Shown here: in pieces, positions 51,610-59,719 of the stretch
Layout: each line of letters begins with the position of its first letter
Position numbering within the stretch: the stretch's first letter is position 1
Assembly: GCF_025567125.1 (NCBI RefSeq)
Contig: NZ_JAOQJI010000010.1
Location: 39,675-103,674, forward strand
Origin: Phocaeicola fibrisolvens
GTDB lineage: Bacteria > Bacteroidota > Bacteroidia > Bacteroidales > Bacteroidaceae
DNA length: 64,000 bases
Direction: 5' to 3'
Notes under the pieces: generated by a model
Told to the model about the DNA's origin: nothing
Databases searched by the model: none
Seen by the model: the letters and a program-made list of their open reading frames with translations, nothing else
Translations under genes and position numbers: made by a program

Positions 51610-51617
51610 AAAGGAGG
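51610..51617 (+). promoter_or_regulatory. Strong Shine-Dalgarno site for rplI
   Basis: AAAGGAGG lies 9 nt before the rplI ATG, just after the rpsR stop codon. It is the second full-strength site in this operon. Confidence 0.85.
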
Positions 51618-51626
51618 AATAAGAAT

Positions 51627-52076
51627 ATGGAACTGATTTTGAAAGAAGACGTAGTTAACTTGGGCTACAAGAATGATATTGTAACCGTGAAGTCTGGTTA
51701 TGGTCGTAACTATCTTATTCCGACGGGTAAAGCAGTGATTGCTTCTCCGGCTGCAAAGAAAATGTTGGCTGAAGAGTTGAAGCAGCGTGCTCATAAATTG
51801 GAGAAGATTAAGAAAGATGCTGAAGCTGTAGCAGAAACACTGAAGGGCGTTTCATTGACTATTGCTACTAAGGTTAGTGCAACTGGTTCAATCTACGGTT
51901 CAGTAGGCAGCATTCAGATTGCTGATGAATTGGCTAAGTTGGGTCACAACATTGATCGTAAGATTATTGTGGTAAAGGACAATGTAAAAGAAGTTGGACA
52001 CTACAAGGCTATCGTTAAACTTCACAAGGAAGTTTCTGTAGAAATTCCTTTCGAAGTAGTTGCAGAAGAAGCTTAA
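51627..52076 (+). CDS. rplI: 50S ribosomal protein bL9
   Basis: The 149-residue protein begins MELILKEDVVNLGYKNDIVTVKSGYGRNYLIP, the bL9 N-terminal signature. A long connecting helix (EELKQRAHKLEKIKKDAEAVAETL) and a C-terminal rRNA-binding domain follow. Third gene of the rpsF-rpsR-rplI operon, ended by a terminator. Confidence 0.98.
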   Translation: MELILKEDVVNLGYKNDIVTVKSGYGRNYLIPTGKAVIASPAAKKMLAEELKQRAHKLEKIKKDAEAVAETLKGVSLTIATKVSATGSIYGSVGSIQIADELAKLGHNIDRKIIVVKDNVKEVGHYKAIVKLHKEVSVEIPFEVVAEEA

Positions 52077-52101
52077 TTTGTATCTGTAAATACTTGATAA
52101 A

Positions 52102-52138
52102 TCCCCCGAATGGATGTATGTCTGTTCGGGGTTTTTTA
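52102..52138 (+). terminator. Terminator after rplI
   Basis: A CCCCGAA / TTCGGGG stem with a 14-nt loop and a T-run, 26 nt past the stop codon. Confidence 0.85.
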
Positions 52139-52345
52139 TTTTTTCGAACGTTATGTAAGAGTGACTGGAAGTTTATTTTTTGGATAAATTAGATGGAATG
52201 ATTTCAGTCGGATAGAGGCAGGGTTTGTTAAAACGTAATCCTTTTAAGGAGAATCTTTCAAAAGAGCGATGAAGTGATGTGCAATATTGGGATTTAAAGA
52301 TAAAAATAAAGGGGTGGGATGAGTTGTCTGAAGTTGCGAAAAGGC
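52139..52345. other. Intergenic DNA between two convergent terminators
   Basis: About 200 bp between the rplI terminator and the terminator of the small lipoprotein gene. No ORF of useful length, promoter or repeat was found. Confidence 0.5.
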
Positions 52346-52382
52346 ATAAAAAAAGTCTGTAGGCTGAGCTTACAGACTTTCA
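52346..52382 (-). terminator. Terminator of the small repetitive lipoprotein gene
   Basis: On the minus strand AAAGTCTGTA, a 9-nt loop, TACAGACTTT and a T-run form a perfect 10-bp hairpin 22 nt after the stop codon. Confidence 0.9.
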
Positions 52383-52402
52383 ATTCTCTCTGATGTTCGA
52401 GA

Positions 52403-52603
52403 TTATTCAGCTACTACTGCTGAGTCACCAGCTACTGCTGCTGAATCGCAAACTACTGCTGCTGAATCAACAACCGGAGCTGCTTCTTCAACTACTGCTA
52501 CTGAATCTGAATCAGCTGCTGCTTCACTGTTAGCTGCTTTGTTTCCGCAAGAAGCGAAAGAAACTGCAGCAAATGCTACGAACAAAAATACTAATTTTTT
52601 CAT
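52403..52603 (-). CDS. Small Ala/Val/Asp/Ser-repeat lipoprotein, 66 residues
   Basis: The 66-residue protein has a complete lipoprotein signal (MKKLVFLFVAFAAVSFASCG, lipobox FASC, Cys 19). The mature part of about 48 residues is low-complexity and acidic, built of imperfect DSAAVV-type repeats (VVDSAAVV, CDSAAVA, GDSAVVAE) with one extra Cys. It has its own -7 box (52654-52661) and a strong terminator, so it is a real transcription unit. No enzymatic fold is possible at this size. It may be an envelope spacer or a surface-charge lipoprotein. Confidence 0.85.
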   Translation of the reverse strand: MKKLVFLFVAFAAVSFASCGNKAANSEAAADSDSVAVVEEAAPVVDSAAVVCDSAAVAGDSAVVAE

Positions 52604-52653
52604 TTTCTTTGCTTTTTAATCTGTAATACTTATGTTGTTTTCTTAAAACGTTG

Positions 52654-52661
52654 CAAAGATA
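52654..52661 (-). promoter_or_regulatory. -7 element for the small lipoprotein gene
   Basis: The minus strand reads TATCTTTG, 50 nt before the start codon. A standard -33 TTTG is not seen. Confidence 0.55.
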
Positions 52662-52873
52662 TAGACTTTTCTGATACGTTGTTCACTTTTAGGCGATTTT
52701 TTTTCAAAAAAATATGTTTTAAAACTTATCTCTCTGAATGATAATGTGTTGCAAAACATAGCTTTTTATTTCTTGATTTGATAATTTTTCCAAGAAAGCC
52801 CGAAAAGTCTCCAAAAACGTCTAATTAGGAAGTCAATCCATACAAACTCGTTTTAAGAGTCGTGAATTATATG
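52662..52873. other. AT-rich divergent intergenic region
   Basis: The stretch between the two divergent promoters contains A/T runs and a small palindrome (GTTTTAAAAC near 52714), but no gene-like frame. Confidence 0.4.
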
Positions 52874-52881
52874 TACCTTTG
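52874..52881 (+). promoter_or_regulatory. -7 element for mtaB
   Basis: TACCTTTG, 24 nt before the ATG. TTTT at 52851-52854 lies 19 nt upstream as a weak -33 box. Confidence 0.55.
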
Positions 52882-52905
52882 CAGACTTCTAAATGATAAA
52901 GAGAT

Positions 52906-54222
52906 ATGATTGATACAACTATTTTTCAGGATAAAGTAGCTGTTTACTATACGCTAGGCTGTAAGTTGAATTTTGCAGAAACTTCTTCTATTGGGAAAAC
53001 CTTAAAAGAAGCAGGAGTTCGTACGGCCCGGAAAGGTGAAAAAGCAGACATTTGTGTGATTAATACCTGTTCAGTGACGGAGATGGCCGACAAGAAATGT
53101 CGTCAAGCCATTCATCGTCTTTCTCGGCAGCATCCTGGTGCGTTTATTGTGGTAACCGGATGTTATGCGCAGTTGAAACCGGGACAAGTAGCTGAGATAG
53201 AAGGGGTGGACTTGGTGCTGGGTGCTGAACAGAAAGGAGAACTCATGAACTACCTAGGTAATCTGGAAAAGCATGCTCACGGTGAGGCGGTAGTGACAGC
53301 CACGAAAGACATCCGTACTTTTTCACCTTCTTGCTCACGAGGAGACCGTACCCGCTATTTCCTGAAAGTGCAGGATGGCTGTGACTATTTCTGTTCTTAC
53401 TGTACGATTCCTTTTGCTCGTGGAAGGAGTCGGAACGGTAAGATTGAGGATTTGGTGGCACAAGCCCGGCTGGCGGCTGCAGAAGGCGGAAAAGAAATCG
53501 TGTTGACCGGGGTGAATATTGGAGATTTTGGAAAGACGACGGGAGAAACCTTTTTCGATTTGGTCAAGGCGCTAGACGAGGTGGAAGGCATTGAACGTTA
53601 CCGTATCTCTTCCATTGAGCCTAATTTGCTGACGGATGAGATTATTGAGTATGTAGCCCGTTCTCGTCGCTTCATGCCTCATTTCCATATTCCTTTGCAG
53701 TCTGGTTGCGATGAAGTGTTGAAGTTGATGCGCCGTCGTTATGATACCGCCTTGTTTGCAGAGAAGGTAGCTAAAATCAAGTCCTTGATGCCTGATGCTT
53801 TTATTGGTGTAGATGTGATTGTGGGAACACGGGGAGAGACTCCTGAGTATTTTGAACGTGCGTATGAGTTTATCAAAAGCTTGGATGTGACCCAACTGCA
53901 CGTATTCAGCTATTCCGAGCGTCCCGGTACACAGGCTTTAAAAATAGACTATGTAGTTCCTGCGCCTGAGAAGCATGTCAGAAGTCAACGGTTGCTTGAG
54001 TTGTCGGATGAGAAAACCAAGGCTTTTTATGCCCGTCACATAGGACAGGAGGCTGAAGTACTGATGGAAAAATCCAAAGCTGGCGCCCCAATGCACGGTT
54101 TTACTAAGAACTATATCCGGGTGGAATTAGCCCACGATGAGAAGTTGGACAATCATCTGGTGAAAGTACGTTTAGGGGATTTCAATGAAGACGAAACCTC
54201 GCTTAAAGGAACAATTTTATGA
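52906..54222 (+). CDS. mtaB: tRNA t6A37 C2-methylthiotransferase
   Basis: The 438-residue methylthiotransferase has an N-terminal MTTase domain with cluster cysteines in YTLGCKLNFAET, INTCSVTEMADKKCR and VVTGCYAQ. The radical SAM Cys-x3-Cys-x2-Cys is in CDYFCSYCTIPFARGRSR, and there is a C-terminal TRAM-like domain (about 375-435). The opening LGCKLN favours the MtaB clade over MiaB or RimO. It converts t6A37 to ms2t6A37 in tRNA. The Sua5-type enzyme that starts t6A synthesis is at 31.4 kb. Its stop overlaps the next start (ATGA). Confidence 0.92.
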   Translation: MIDTTIFQDKVAVYYTLGCKLNFAETSSIGKTLKEAGVRTARKGEKADICVINTCSVTEMADKKCRQAIHRLSRQHPGAFIVVTGCYAQLKPGQVAEIEGVDLVLGAEQKGELMNYLGNLEKHAHGEAVVTATKDIRTFSPSCSRGDRTRYFLKVQDGCDYFCSYCTIPFARGRSRNGKIEDLVAQARLAAAEGGKEIVLTGVNIGDFGKTTGETFFDLVKALDEVEGIERYRISSIEPNLLTDEIIEYVARSRRFMPHFHIPLQSGCDEVLKLMRRRYDTALFAEKVAKIKSLMPDAFIGVDVIVGTRGETPEYFERAYEFIKSLDVTQLHVFSYSERPGTQALKIDYVVPAPEKHVRSQRLLELSDEKTKAFYARHIGQEAEVLMEKSKAGAPMHGFTKNYIRVELAHDEKLDNHLVKVRLGDFNEDETSLKGTIL

Positions 54223-55250
54223 TAAAGACAGCAGTGGTCATCTTGAACTGGAACGGCGAGGCGATGCTTCGTCAGTTCCTTCCGTCGGTAGTCACCGGTT
54301 CCTGTGAGGAAGCAACAGTGGTGTATGTCGCAGACAATGCGTCTACCGATGATTCGTGTGCGGTGGTGGAAAAAGAATTTCCTTCTGTACAGTTGATACG
54401 TCTGGACCGGAACTATGGTTTTGCCGAGGGATATAACCGAGCTTTACAACAAGTTGAGGCCGAATATGTGGTATTGTTGAATAGTGACGTGGAGGTGACC
54501 GAAGGGTGGCTTCGGGATATGGTGGCTTATATGGATACCCATCCCGATGCAGCTGCCTGCCAGCCTAAGATTTTGTCCTATCGTCATCGAAATATGTTTG
54601 AATATGCAGGAGCCAGTGGAGGCTTTATGGACCGTTATGGTTACCCGTTTTGTCGTGGACGTGTGATGGATGTGGTGGAAGAGGATAAAGGACAATACGA
54701 GGAGATTATCCCGGTGTTTTGGGCCACAGGTGCTGCATTGCTGATTCGCCTTGAGGTCTATCGGAAAGTGGGGGGACTGGATGCTCGCTTCTTTGCCCAC
54801 ATGGAGGAAATTGATTTGTGCTGGCGTTTGCGCAGCCGGGGATTTCAGTTGGTCTGTGTTCCTTCGAGTACGGTATATCATGTGGGAGGAGCTACGTTGA
54901 AGAAAGAAAATCCACGGAAAACCTTTCTGAATTTCCGTAACAATCTGTTGATGCTCTATAAGAATTTGCCGGAAGAAGAGCTTGCTCCGGTGATGCGTGT
55001 ACGTACTTTTCTGGATTATTGTGCCGCCCTTGTCTGGTTGTTGAAAGGCGATTGGGGCAATGTGAGAGCCGTGTGTGAGGCGCGGAAGGAATTTCACCGT
55101 CTCTGCCCACAGTTCGCAGCCGACCGTCGGCAGAACTTGGCGAATACCGTGTTGAAAACAATTCCTGAACGATGGAGTTTCAGTTTGATTTGGCAGGCAA
55201 AAATAAAGGGCCGAAACACCTATTCAGCCCTTTCTAGAGTTTTGCATTAA
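54219..55250 (+). CDS. Family 2 glycosyltransferase
   Basis: The 343-residue GT-A enzyme opens with TAVVILNWNGEAMLRQFLPSV. The nucleotide-binding Asp is in YVADNASTDDS, the metal-binding DxD-type site in VVLLNSDVEVTEGWL, and the acceptor region has ATGAALLIRLEVYRKVGGLDARFFAHMEEIDLCWRLR. The sequence resembles rhamnosyltransferase-type GT2 proteins. The acceptor is unknown and no glycan cluster adjoins. It overlaps mtaB by 4 bp, and its stop overlaps the convergent maf gene stop by 4 bp. Confidence 0.9.
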   Translation: MIKTAVVILNWNGEAMLRQFLPSVVTGSCEEATVVYVADNASTDDSCAVVEKEFPSVQLIRLDRNYGFAEGYNRALQQVEAEYVVLLNSDVEVTEGWLRDMVAYMDTHPDAAACQPKILSYRHRNMFEYAGASGGFMDRYGYPFCRGRVMDVVEEDKGQYEEIIPVFWATGAALLIRLEVYRKVGGLDARFFAHMEEIDLCWRLRSRGFQLVCVPSSTVYHVGGATLKKENPRKTFLNFRNNLLMLYKNLPEEELAPVMRVRTFLDYCAALVWLLKGDWGNVRAVCEARKEFHRLCPQFAADRRQNLANTVLKTIPERWSFSLIWQAKIKGRNTYSALSRVLH

Positions 55251-55834
55251 AGTTTTTTGAGTTCCTGATACAGACGCTGTACCGGGAGTCCCATGACATT
55301 GAAATACGATCCTTCCAGTTTCGATACACCTACAAAGCCAATCCATTCCTGTACTCCGTAGGCACCTGCTTTGTCTAGTGGATGGTATTTCTCTACATAA
55401 AAATCAATTTCATCTTCAGTCAGCACATCGAAGGTGACTTGTGTCACAGCCGAGAATGTGCGCTGTGTTTCTCGGGTAGTCAGACACACGCCGGTGATTA
55501 CCTGATGGGTGTCACCGGAAAGTTCCCGTAGCATTTCTTTGGCTTCTTCCAGTGATTTAGGCTTGCCTAATACTTTCCCGTGGATATATACTACTGTATC
55601 TGCTGTGATAATCAGCTCATCCTCTTCCATGGAATTGCGATAGGCATCCGCTTTTTTGCGTGAGATATACATGGGGATTTCCTCTCCTTCCAAATTGTCT
55701 GGATAACTTTCGTCGATTCCTGGCAGCACCTTTACTGTGTAGTTCACGTTCAGTCCGCTCAACAGTTCCCGTCGGCGTGGAGAATTGGAAGCCAATACAA
55801 TTTTATAGTGCTGAACATTTTCCAATGGTCTCAT
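55247..55834 (-). CDS. Maf family nucleoside triphosphate pyrophosphatase
   Basis: The 195-residue Maf protein begins KIVLASNSPRRRELLSGLNVNYTV and has the central motif DELIITADTVVYIHGKVLGKPKSLEEAKEML, HQVITGV and YVEKYHPLDKAGAYGVQEWIG. Maf proteins hydrolyse non-canonical or excess dTTP/UTP and can arrest division when overexpressed. The ADTVV...GKP style fits the dTTP/UTP (YhdE) group. It is 22 bp downstream of kdsC and the last gene of the minus-strand operon. Confidence 0.92.
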   Translation of the reverse strand: MRPLENVQHYKIVLASNSPRRRELLSGLNVNYTVKVLPGIDESYPDNLEGEEIPMYISRKKADAYRNSMEEDELIITADTVVYIHGKVLGKPKSLEEAKEMLRELSGDTHQVITGVCLTTRETQRTFSAVTQVTFDVLTEDEIDFYVEKYHPLDKAGAYGVQEWIGFVGVSKLEGSYFNVMGLPVQRLYQELKKL

Positions 55835-55856
55835 ATTTCTGTCAGTTTTTTAATAA

Positions 55857-56375
55857 TTACCATCCGAAAGCGGCTTGTCCGGCCATCCATTTTCCTTGTG
55901 CTTTCAGCACCTGTTCAATCACGTCCCTTCCGCAACCATATCCACCTTTGCAGTGAGAAATGTACTTGCTGATGGCCTTGATTTCCGGAGCTGCATCTGC
56001 CGGGCAGCAGGGCAATCCTACCAGTTGCATCACTTCGTAATCGGGTATATCGTCGCCCATGTAAAGCACCTCTTCCGGTTTCAGGTCGTATTTGGTCAGC
56101 AACTCCTGATATTCGCGGATCTTGATGGCAGCTCCAAGGCAGACATCCTTGATGCCCAGTCCCTCGTAACGTTTGCGTACGGCTTCTGTCTTTCCGCCTG
56201 TGATGATGGCTACATGCAGGCCGCATTTCACGGCCAGTTGAAGGGCGTATCCGTCTTTGATGTCGACAGAGCGCATCGGCTCTCCATCCGGGTGCAGGAA
56301 GATGGTTTCTGCACTCAATACTCCGTCCACGTCGAAGAACAGAGCTTTTATTTTCGTCAAATCGTAATTAATCAT
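55857..56375 (-). CDS. kdsC: 3-deoxy-D-manno-octulosonate 8-phosphate phosphatase (HAD family)
   Basis: The 172-residue capless HAD phosphatase has motif I ALFFDVDGVLS (nucleophile Asp and general acid Asp), motif II VAIITGGKTEAV and motifs III/IV in VLYMGDDIPDYEVMQ. KdsC dephosphorylates KDO-8-P for lipopolysaccharide core synthesis and works as a tetramer. Bacteroides make a KDO-linked lipid A, which fits. It is 11 bp after the Rossmann protein gene. Confidence 0.92.
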   Translation of the reverse strand: MINYDLTKIKALFFDVDGVLSAETIFLHPDGEPMRSVDIKDGYALQLAVKCGLHVAIITGGKTEAVRKRYEGLGIKDVCLGAAIKIREYQELLTKYDLKPEEVLYMGDDIPDYEVMQLVGLPCCPADAAPEIKAISKYISHCKGGYGCGRDVIEQVLKAQGKWMAGQAAFGW

Positions 56376-56386
56376 ATTGGGGATTC

Positions 56387-57190
56387 TTATTTTTGATGTT
56401 CAGTTTCATATTGGTGGATATGCAGGCTCAGTAACCTGTAAATTTCGGCCAGTTGCGGTTCCTCTTCCTTCAGCATGTCCAGGTGGCGGTGGATGACATT
56501 CTCGTCATACCGTCGGGCTGGGCCTGTCTGCGCTTCGATGGGGGACAGTTCGTGTACTTTCCGGGCTGTTTCGTCAATCAGGGGCAGCATGGTTTCGAAA
56601 GGCAACTGATGTGCCGTGAGCAAATGTTCGCAGATGGCATACATGTGGTTGCTGAAGTTGCAGGCAAATACGGCTGCGATGTGCAGGTATTTCCGTTGTG
56701 CAGAAGTGGCTTCATACACCTTGGAACTCAAACTTTCGGCAATCTCCCGGAGCTGCGAAAGGTTTTCAGTCGAGTTGGCTTCGATGAAGAAGGGTACTTC
56801 TTCCATGCGCACTTCTCGTTGTTTGCTGAAAGTTTGCATGGGATACGCTACACCATAGTTTTTCTGTTTCCCTTTCCACACCTCCATAGGCATGCTTCCG
56901 GCCGTGTGCAGATAGAGTGCGTCGGGATTGCAATGGGCCAGTTGGTCAATGACTGTTTCCAATACAGCATCCTTGACTGAGACAATGTACACATCCGCTT
57001 GTTCGTAAACTTGTGCCAGTTGGTTTGTCCATTTGCATCCCAGTGTGTTGGCTAACGTACGGGCAGACTCTTCGGTTCGGCTGTACACCTGCTGTAACTG
57101 GAAGCCTTTTTGTTGCAAGGCTTTTGAAAGATGGGTGGCTACATTGCCGGCCCCGATACATACAATCGATTTATCTTTTGTGTCCATCAT
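56387..57190 (-). CDS. Rossmann-fold protein with DUF2520 domain (NADP-dependent, oxidoreductase-like)
   Basis: The 267-residue protein has an N-terminal dinucleotide-binding fold (IVCIGAGNVATHLSKALQQKG), a mid-domain YLHTAGSMPMEVW and VAYPMQTFSK, and the helical C-terminal DUF2520 domain (IAAVFACNFSNHMYAICEHLL). It resembles ketopantoate- or pyrroline-5-carboxylate-reductase-like proteins, but the true substrate is unknown. Its start overlaps the stop of the preceding membrane protein gene (ATGA), indicating coupled translation. Confidence 0.82.
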   Translation of the reverse strand: MMDTKDKSIVCIGAGNVATHLSKALQQKGFQLQQVYSRTEESARTLANTLGCKWTNQLAQVYEQADVYIVSVKDAVLETVIDQLAHCNPDALYLHTAGSMPMEVWKGKQKNYGVAYPMQTFSKQREVRMEEVPFFIEANSTENLSQLREIAESLSSKVYEATSAQRKYLHIAAVFACNFSNHMYAICEHLLTAHQLPFETMLPLIDETARKVHELSPIEAQTGPARRYDENVIHRHLDMLKEEEPQLAEIYRLLSLHIHQYETEHQK

Positions 57191-57522
57191 CCGCGTGAAG
57201 ATAAGAAATATAATAAAACTCCAATGACCAGCAGTACGGCAGGCAGCAGGAAGGTTGACATTTGCCCCAGCAGGGAGATTACCAGGCCAATGTTTTGTAT
57301 CAGCCAGATGCCCAACAGAATAAGACCTACCGACTTGTCACTCTTGAACCATAAGAAAATTACGGCAGCATAGAGTAGCATGGTATCCTTCTGCATCACC
57401 CACGGCAATCCGAGGTGGTCAAATCCAACCCATTTGTCAATCAGATAGAGTAGTCCCGTCAGTACGAGGAAAACGGCGGTAGCTCGGTACGTATCCTTGT
57501 GTTTACCAGTTGATGTAGCCAT
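57187..57522 (-). CDS. Small membrane protein, unknown function
   Basis: The 111-residue protein has four predicted membrane helices (about 14-28, 45-60, 64-82 and 88-108) with short polar loops and no signal peptide. I see no catalytic motif. It overlaps both neighbours: its start shares one base with the nitroreductase stop (TAATG), and its end shares four bases with the Rossmann gene. Tight coupling suggests a shared dosage need, but nothing links its fold to theirs. Confidence 0.75.
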   Translation of the reverse strand: MATSTGKHKDTYRATAVFLVLTGLLYLIDKWVGFDHLGLPWVMQKDTMLLYAAVIFLWFKSDKSVGLILLGIWLIQNIGLVISLLGQMSTFLLPAVLLVIGVLLYFLSSRG

Positions 57523-58058
57523 TATTTCTCTCCGTACTTATTGATGTGTACCTTTTCCCATTGCAAGTGTGATTCATCAAAAGGTTTGCGTTCCATTCCC
57601 TTATGTCCAATGGCGATGAGGGAAAGCACTTGTAGCTGTAAGGGTAGGTCCAGCAGTTCATGGATATATTCATTGGCAGGCACACCGTTGGCCGTGAAGC
57701 GTTCCCTGATCTGTACCCAGCAGCTTCCCAGTCCCAAATCTTCGGCTTGCAGCTGTATCATGATAGAAGCAATGGAGGCATCTTCAATCCATACGTCACT
57801 GGCAAGCGGGTCGGCTGTAACTGCAATGGCTATAGCGGCATCTTTTACAAAAGCGGCTCCCGATTCCTTGCAGAAAGACAGCTTTTCCAACGTGTCTTTA
57901 TCGTCGATGACAATAAACTGCCAGCAATTGGAGCGTTTGGAAGAAGGAGACATCAATGCAGCTTTCAATAGCGTGAGCACCTGGTCTTGGGTAAGTTCTT
58001 CGCCTGTGAATTTACGCATGCTTCGTCTGTTTCTGATTAAATCACTGAAGTTTTCCAT
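57522..58058 (-). CDS. Nitroreductase family FMN oxidoreductase
   Basis: The 178-residue flavoprotein has the FMN phosphate site RNRRSMRKFTGEEL near the N-terminus, SPSSKRSNCWQFIVIDDK, the insertion IEDASIASIMIQLQAEDLGLGSCW and the C-terminal SLIAIGHKGMERKPF. It is one of many nitroreductase-like proteins in Bacteroides that reduce nitro compounds (such as metronidazole) or quinones with NAD(P)H. It is the first gene of the overlapping operon down to maf. Confidence 0.9.
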   Translation of the reverse strand: MENFSDLIRNRRSMRKFTGEELTQDQVLTLLKAALMSPSSKRSNCWQFIVIDDKDTLEKLSFCKESGAAFVKDAAIAIAVTADPLASDVWIEDASIASIMIQLQAEDLGLGSCWVQIRERFTANGVPANEYIHELLDLPLQLQVLSLIAIGHKGMERKPFDESHLQWEKVHINKYGEK

Positions 58059-58078
58059 AAAAAATAAATTTGTGTGGA

Positions 58079-58086
58079 CAAATATA
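58079..58086 (-). promoter_or_regulatory. -7 element for the nitroreductase operon
   Basis: The minus strand reads TATATTTG, 20 nt before the start codon. No canonical -33 box is present. Confidence 0.5.
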
Positions 58087-58119
58087 AGGCTTCCCTGTTA
58101 AATCCTCAATAAAAAAATG

Positions 58120-58127
58120 TAAATTTG
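58120..58127 (+). promoter_or_regulatory. -7 element immediately upstream of the GNAT/FemAB-like gene
   Basis: TAAATTTG ends 6 nt before the ATG at 58134. Transcription would start at or next to the A of the start codon, giving a leaderless or near-leaderless mRNA. Confidence 0.45.
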
Positions 58128-58133
58128 CATGAC

Positions 58134-59102
58134 ATGAGCATCCGTTTAGCTACATATTATCACGCTAAGGATGTGCCCGATTTGCCGGGTTCCAACATCT
58201 TTCATTCTACTGAACTGTTTCATGTGCTGGAACAGACGAACGGCTACTGTCCACGTTTACTGGTGGCCTACGAGGGGGAAACTCCTATTGGGAAATTATT
58301 GTGTATCTTACGTAGAAGTACACGTCTATGTCGTTTTGTAGAGAAGGGCTATGCGTATGGAGTAGGTGAGTATTTTTCGTCTTCTTACCGGAAAGAAGAG
58401 ATTTTTCGGGAGTTGCTGTCGTATTTTACCCTTCAATTTTCTGAACGGGCTTTTATACTGGAGTTTCGTAATTTGGAAGAGCCTTTGTTTGGATATCGTT
58501 ATTTCCGCCAGAACGGTTATTTCCCAGTTCGCTGGCTTCGGGTACGCAATTCTCTCCATCATGATTCCTTGGATAAATGGATGAGTGCTTCCCGTAAAAA
58601 GCAAATTAGTCACGGACTTAAAAATGGAGCTGTTATTGAGGTGGCTCATACGAAGGAAGAACTGAAGGCCTTTTTCAGTATGTTAAAACGTTATTATTCA
58701 CCTAAGATTCACCGTTATTTGCCAGATATAGGTTTTTTCAGTACTTTGTTGGAACATTCTTCCCATTGTGGAAAGATTTTTATCGTGCGTTACAAGGATA
58801 AGATTATTGGAGGGTCCGTATGTCTGTTCTCGGGGAGTGATGCCTACCTTTTGTTTTCCGGAGGGATGCGTAAAACTTATCCTTTGCAGTATCCAGGTGT
58901 GCTGGCTGTATGGGGAGCTATTCGATATGCCCGTTTGCATGGCTGCGATCACTTTGAGTTCATTGATGCCGGTCTGCCTTTTAAGAAATACGGTTACCGT
59001 GATTTTATTCTGCGTTTCGGAGGAAAGCAGATGAGTAGTCGTCGTTGGTTTCGCGTACGCTGGGGCTGGCTTAACCGTGTATTGACTAAAATTTATGTAT
59101 AG
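58134..59102 (+). CDS. GNAT/FemAB-like acyltransferase
   Basis: The 322-residue protein resembles FemAB-type proteins that contain a GNAT (BioF2-like) fold. A first domain (about 1-135) is followed by the acyltransferase core (about 150-300) with KQISHGLKNGAVIEV, IFIVRYKDKIIGGSVCLFSG and YPGVLAVWGAIRYARLHGCDHFEFIDAG. FemAB relatives transfer amino acids or acyl groups to peptidoglycan precursors or other polymers; the substrate here is unknown. A TTG three codons earlier is possible, but the ATG is the natural start. Confidence 0.75.
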   Translation: MSIRLATYYHAKDVPDLPGSNIFHSTELFHVLEQTNGYCPRLLVAYEGETPIGKLLCILRRSTRLCRFVEKGYAYGVGEYFSSSYRKEEIFRELLSYFTLQFSERAFILEFRNLEEPLFGYRYFRQNGYFPVRWLRVRNSLHHDSLDKWMSASRKKQISHGLKNGAVIEVAHTKEELKAFFSMLKRYYSPKIHRYLPDIGFFSTLLEHSSHCGKIFIVRYKDKIIGGSVCLFSGSDAYLLFSGGMRKTYPLQYPGVLAVWGAIRYARLHGCDHFEFIDAGLPFKKYGYRDFILRFGGKQMSSRRWFRVRWGWLNRVLTKIYV

Positions 59103-59266
59103 TCGTTTGTAGGGGAGGAACAAAATGAATTAACCTCTCTTTAAACAACGGGTATTCTTTGAAAAAATCGTCAAAAAGTTTCTTTTTTCACCGCAATTTT
59201 CTTTTCTTTGTCTGCGTGTATATGAAACACAACTTTAAATTAATACCCATAAAAAACAAATCCATT

Positions 59267-59671
59267 ATGAAAATCTCTCACATTGAACATTTGGGCATCG
59301 CAGTCAAGAGTATTGAAGAAGCCCTTCCTTATTATGAAAATGTCCTCGGATTGAAATGCTATAATATAGAAACCGTAGAAGACCAGAAGGTAAAAACCGC
59401 GTTCTTGAAATGTGGTGACACAAAAATCGAATTATTGGAACCGACGGGTCCCGATAGCACCATTGCTAAGTTTATTGAAAATCGCGGTATGGGGGTACAT
59501 CATGTGGCTTTTGCCGTAGAAGACGGAGTGGCAAATGCGTTGGCACAGGCGGAAGAAGCTGGAATTCGTTTGATTGACAAGGCCCCCCGTAAAGGAGCAG
59601 AAGGACTGCATATTGCTTTCTTGCATCCGAAGTCAACCATGGGAGTATTGACCGAACTCTGCGAGAAATAA
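59267..59671 (+). CDS. mce: Methylmalonyl-CoA epimerase
   Basis: The 134-residue vicinal-oxygen-chelate protein begins MKISHIEHLGIAVKSIEEALPYYENVLGL, with metal ligand His in IEHLGIAV. Further ligands lie in TKIELLEP (Glu), MGVHHVAFAVED (His) and MGVLTELCEK (Glu). It interconverts (S)- and (R)-methylmalonyl-CoA, linking methylmalonyl-CoA mutase to the decarboxylase encoded next. In-frame ATGs upstream add a non-conserved Phe-rich stretch and were rejected. First gene of the mce-mmd operon. Confidence 0.95.
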   Translation: MKISHIEHLGIAVKSIEEALPYYENVLGLKCYNIETVEDQKVKTAFLKCGDTKIELLEPTGPDSTIAKFIENRGMGVHHVAFAVEDGVANALAQAEEAGIRLIDKAPRKGAEGLHIAFLHPKSTMGVLTELCEK

Positions 59672-59719
59672 TTGGGAAAGGAACCTCATTTTTATTTTAT
59701 CCATATAAAGACTAATACC

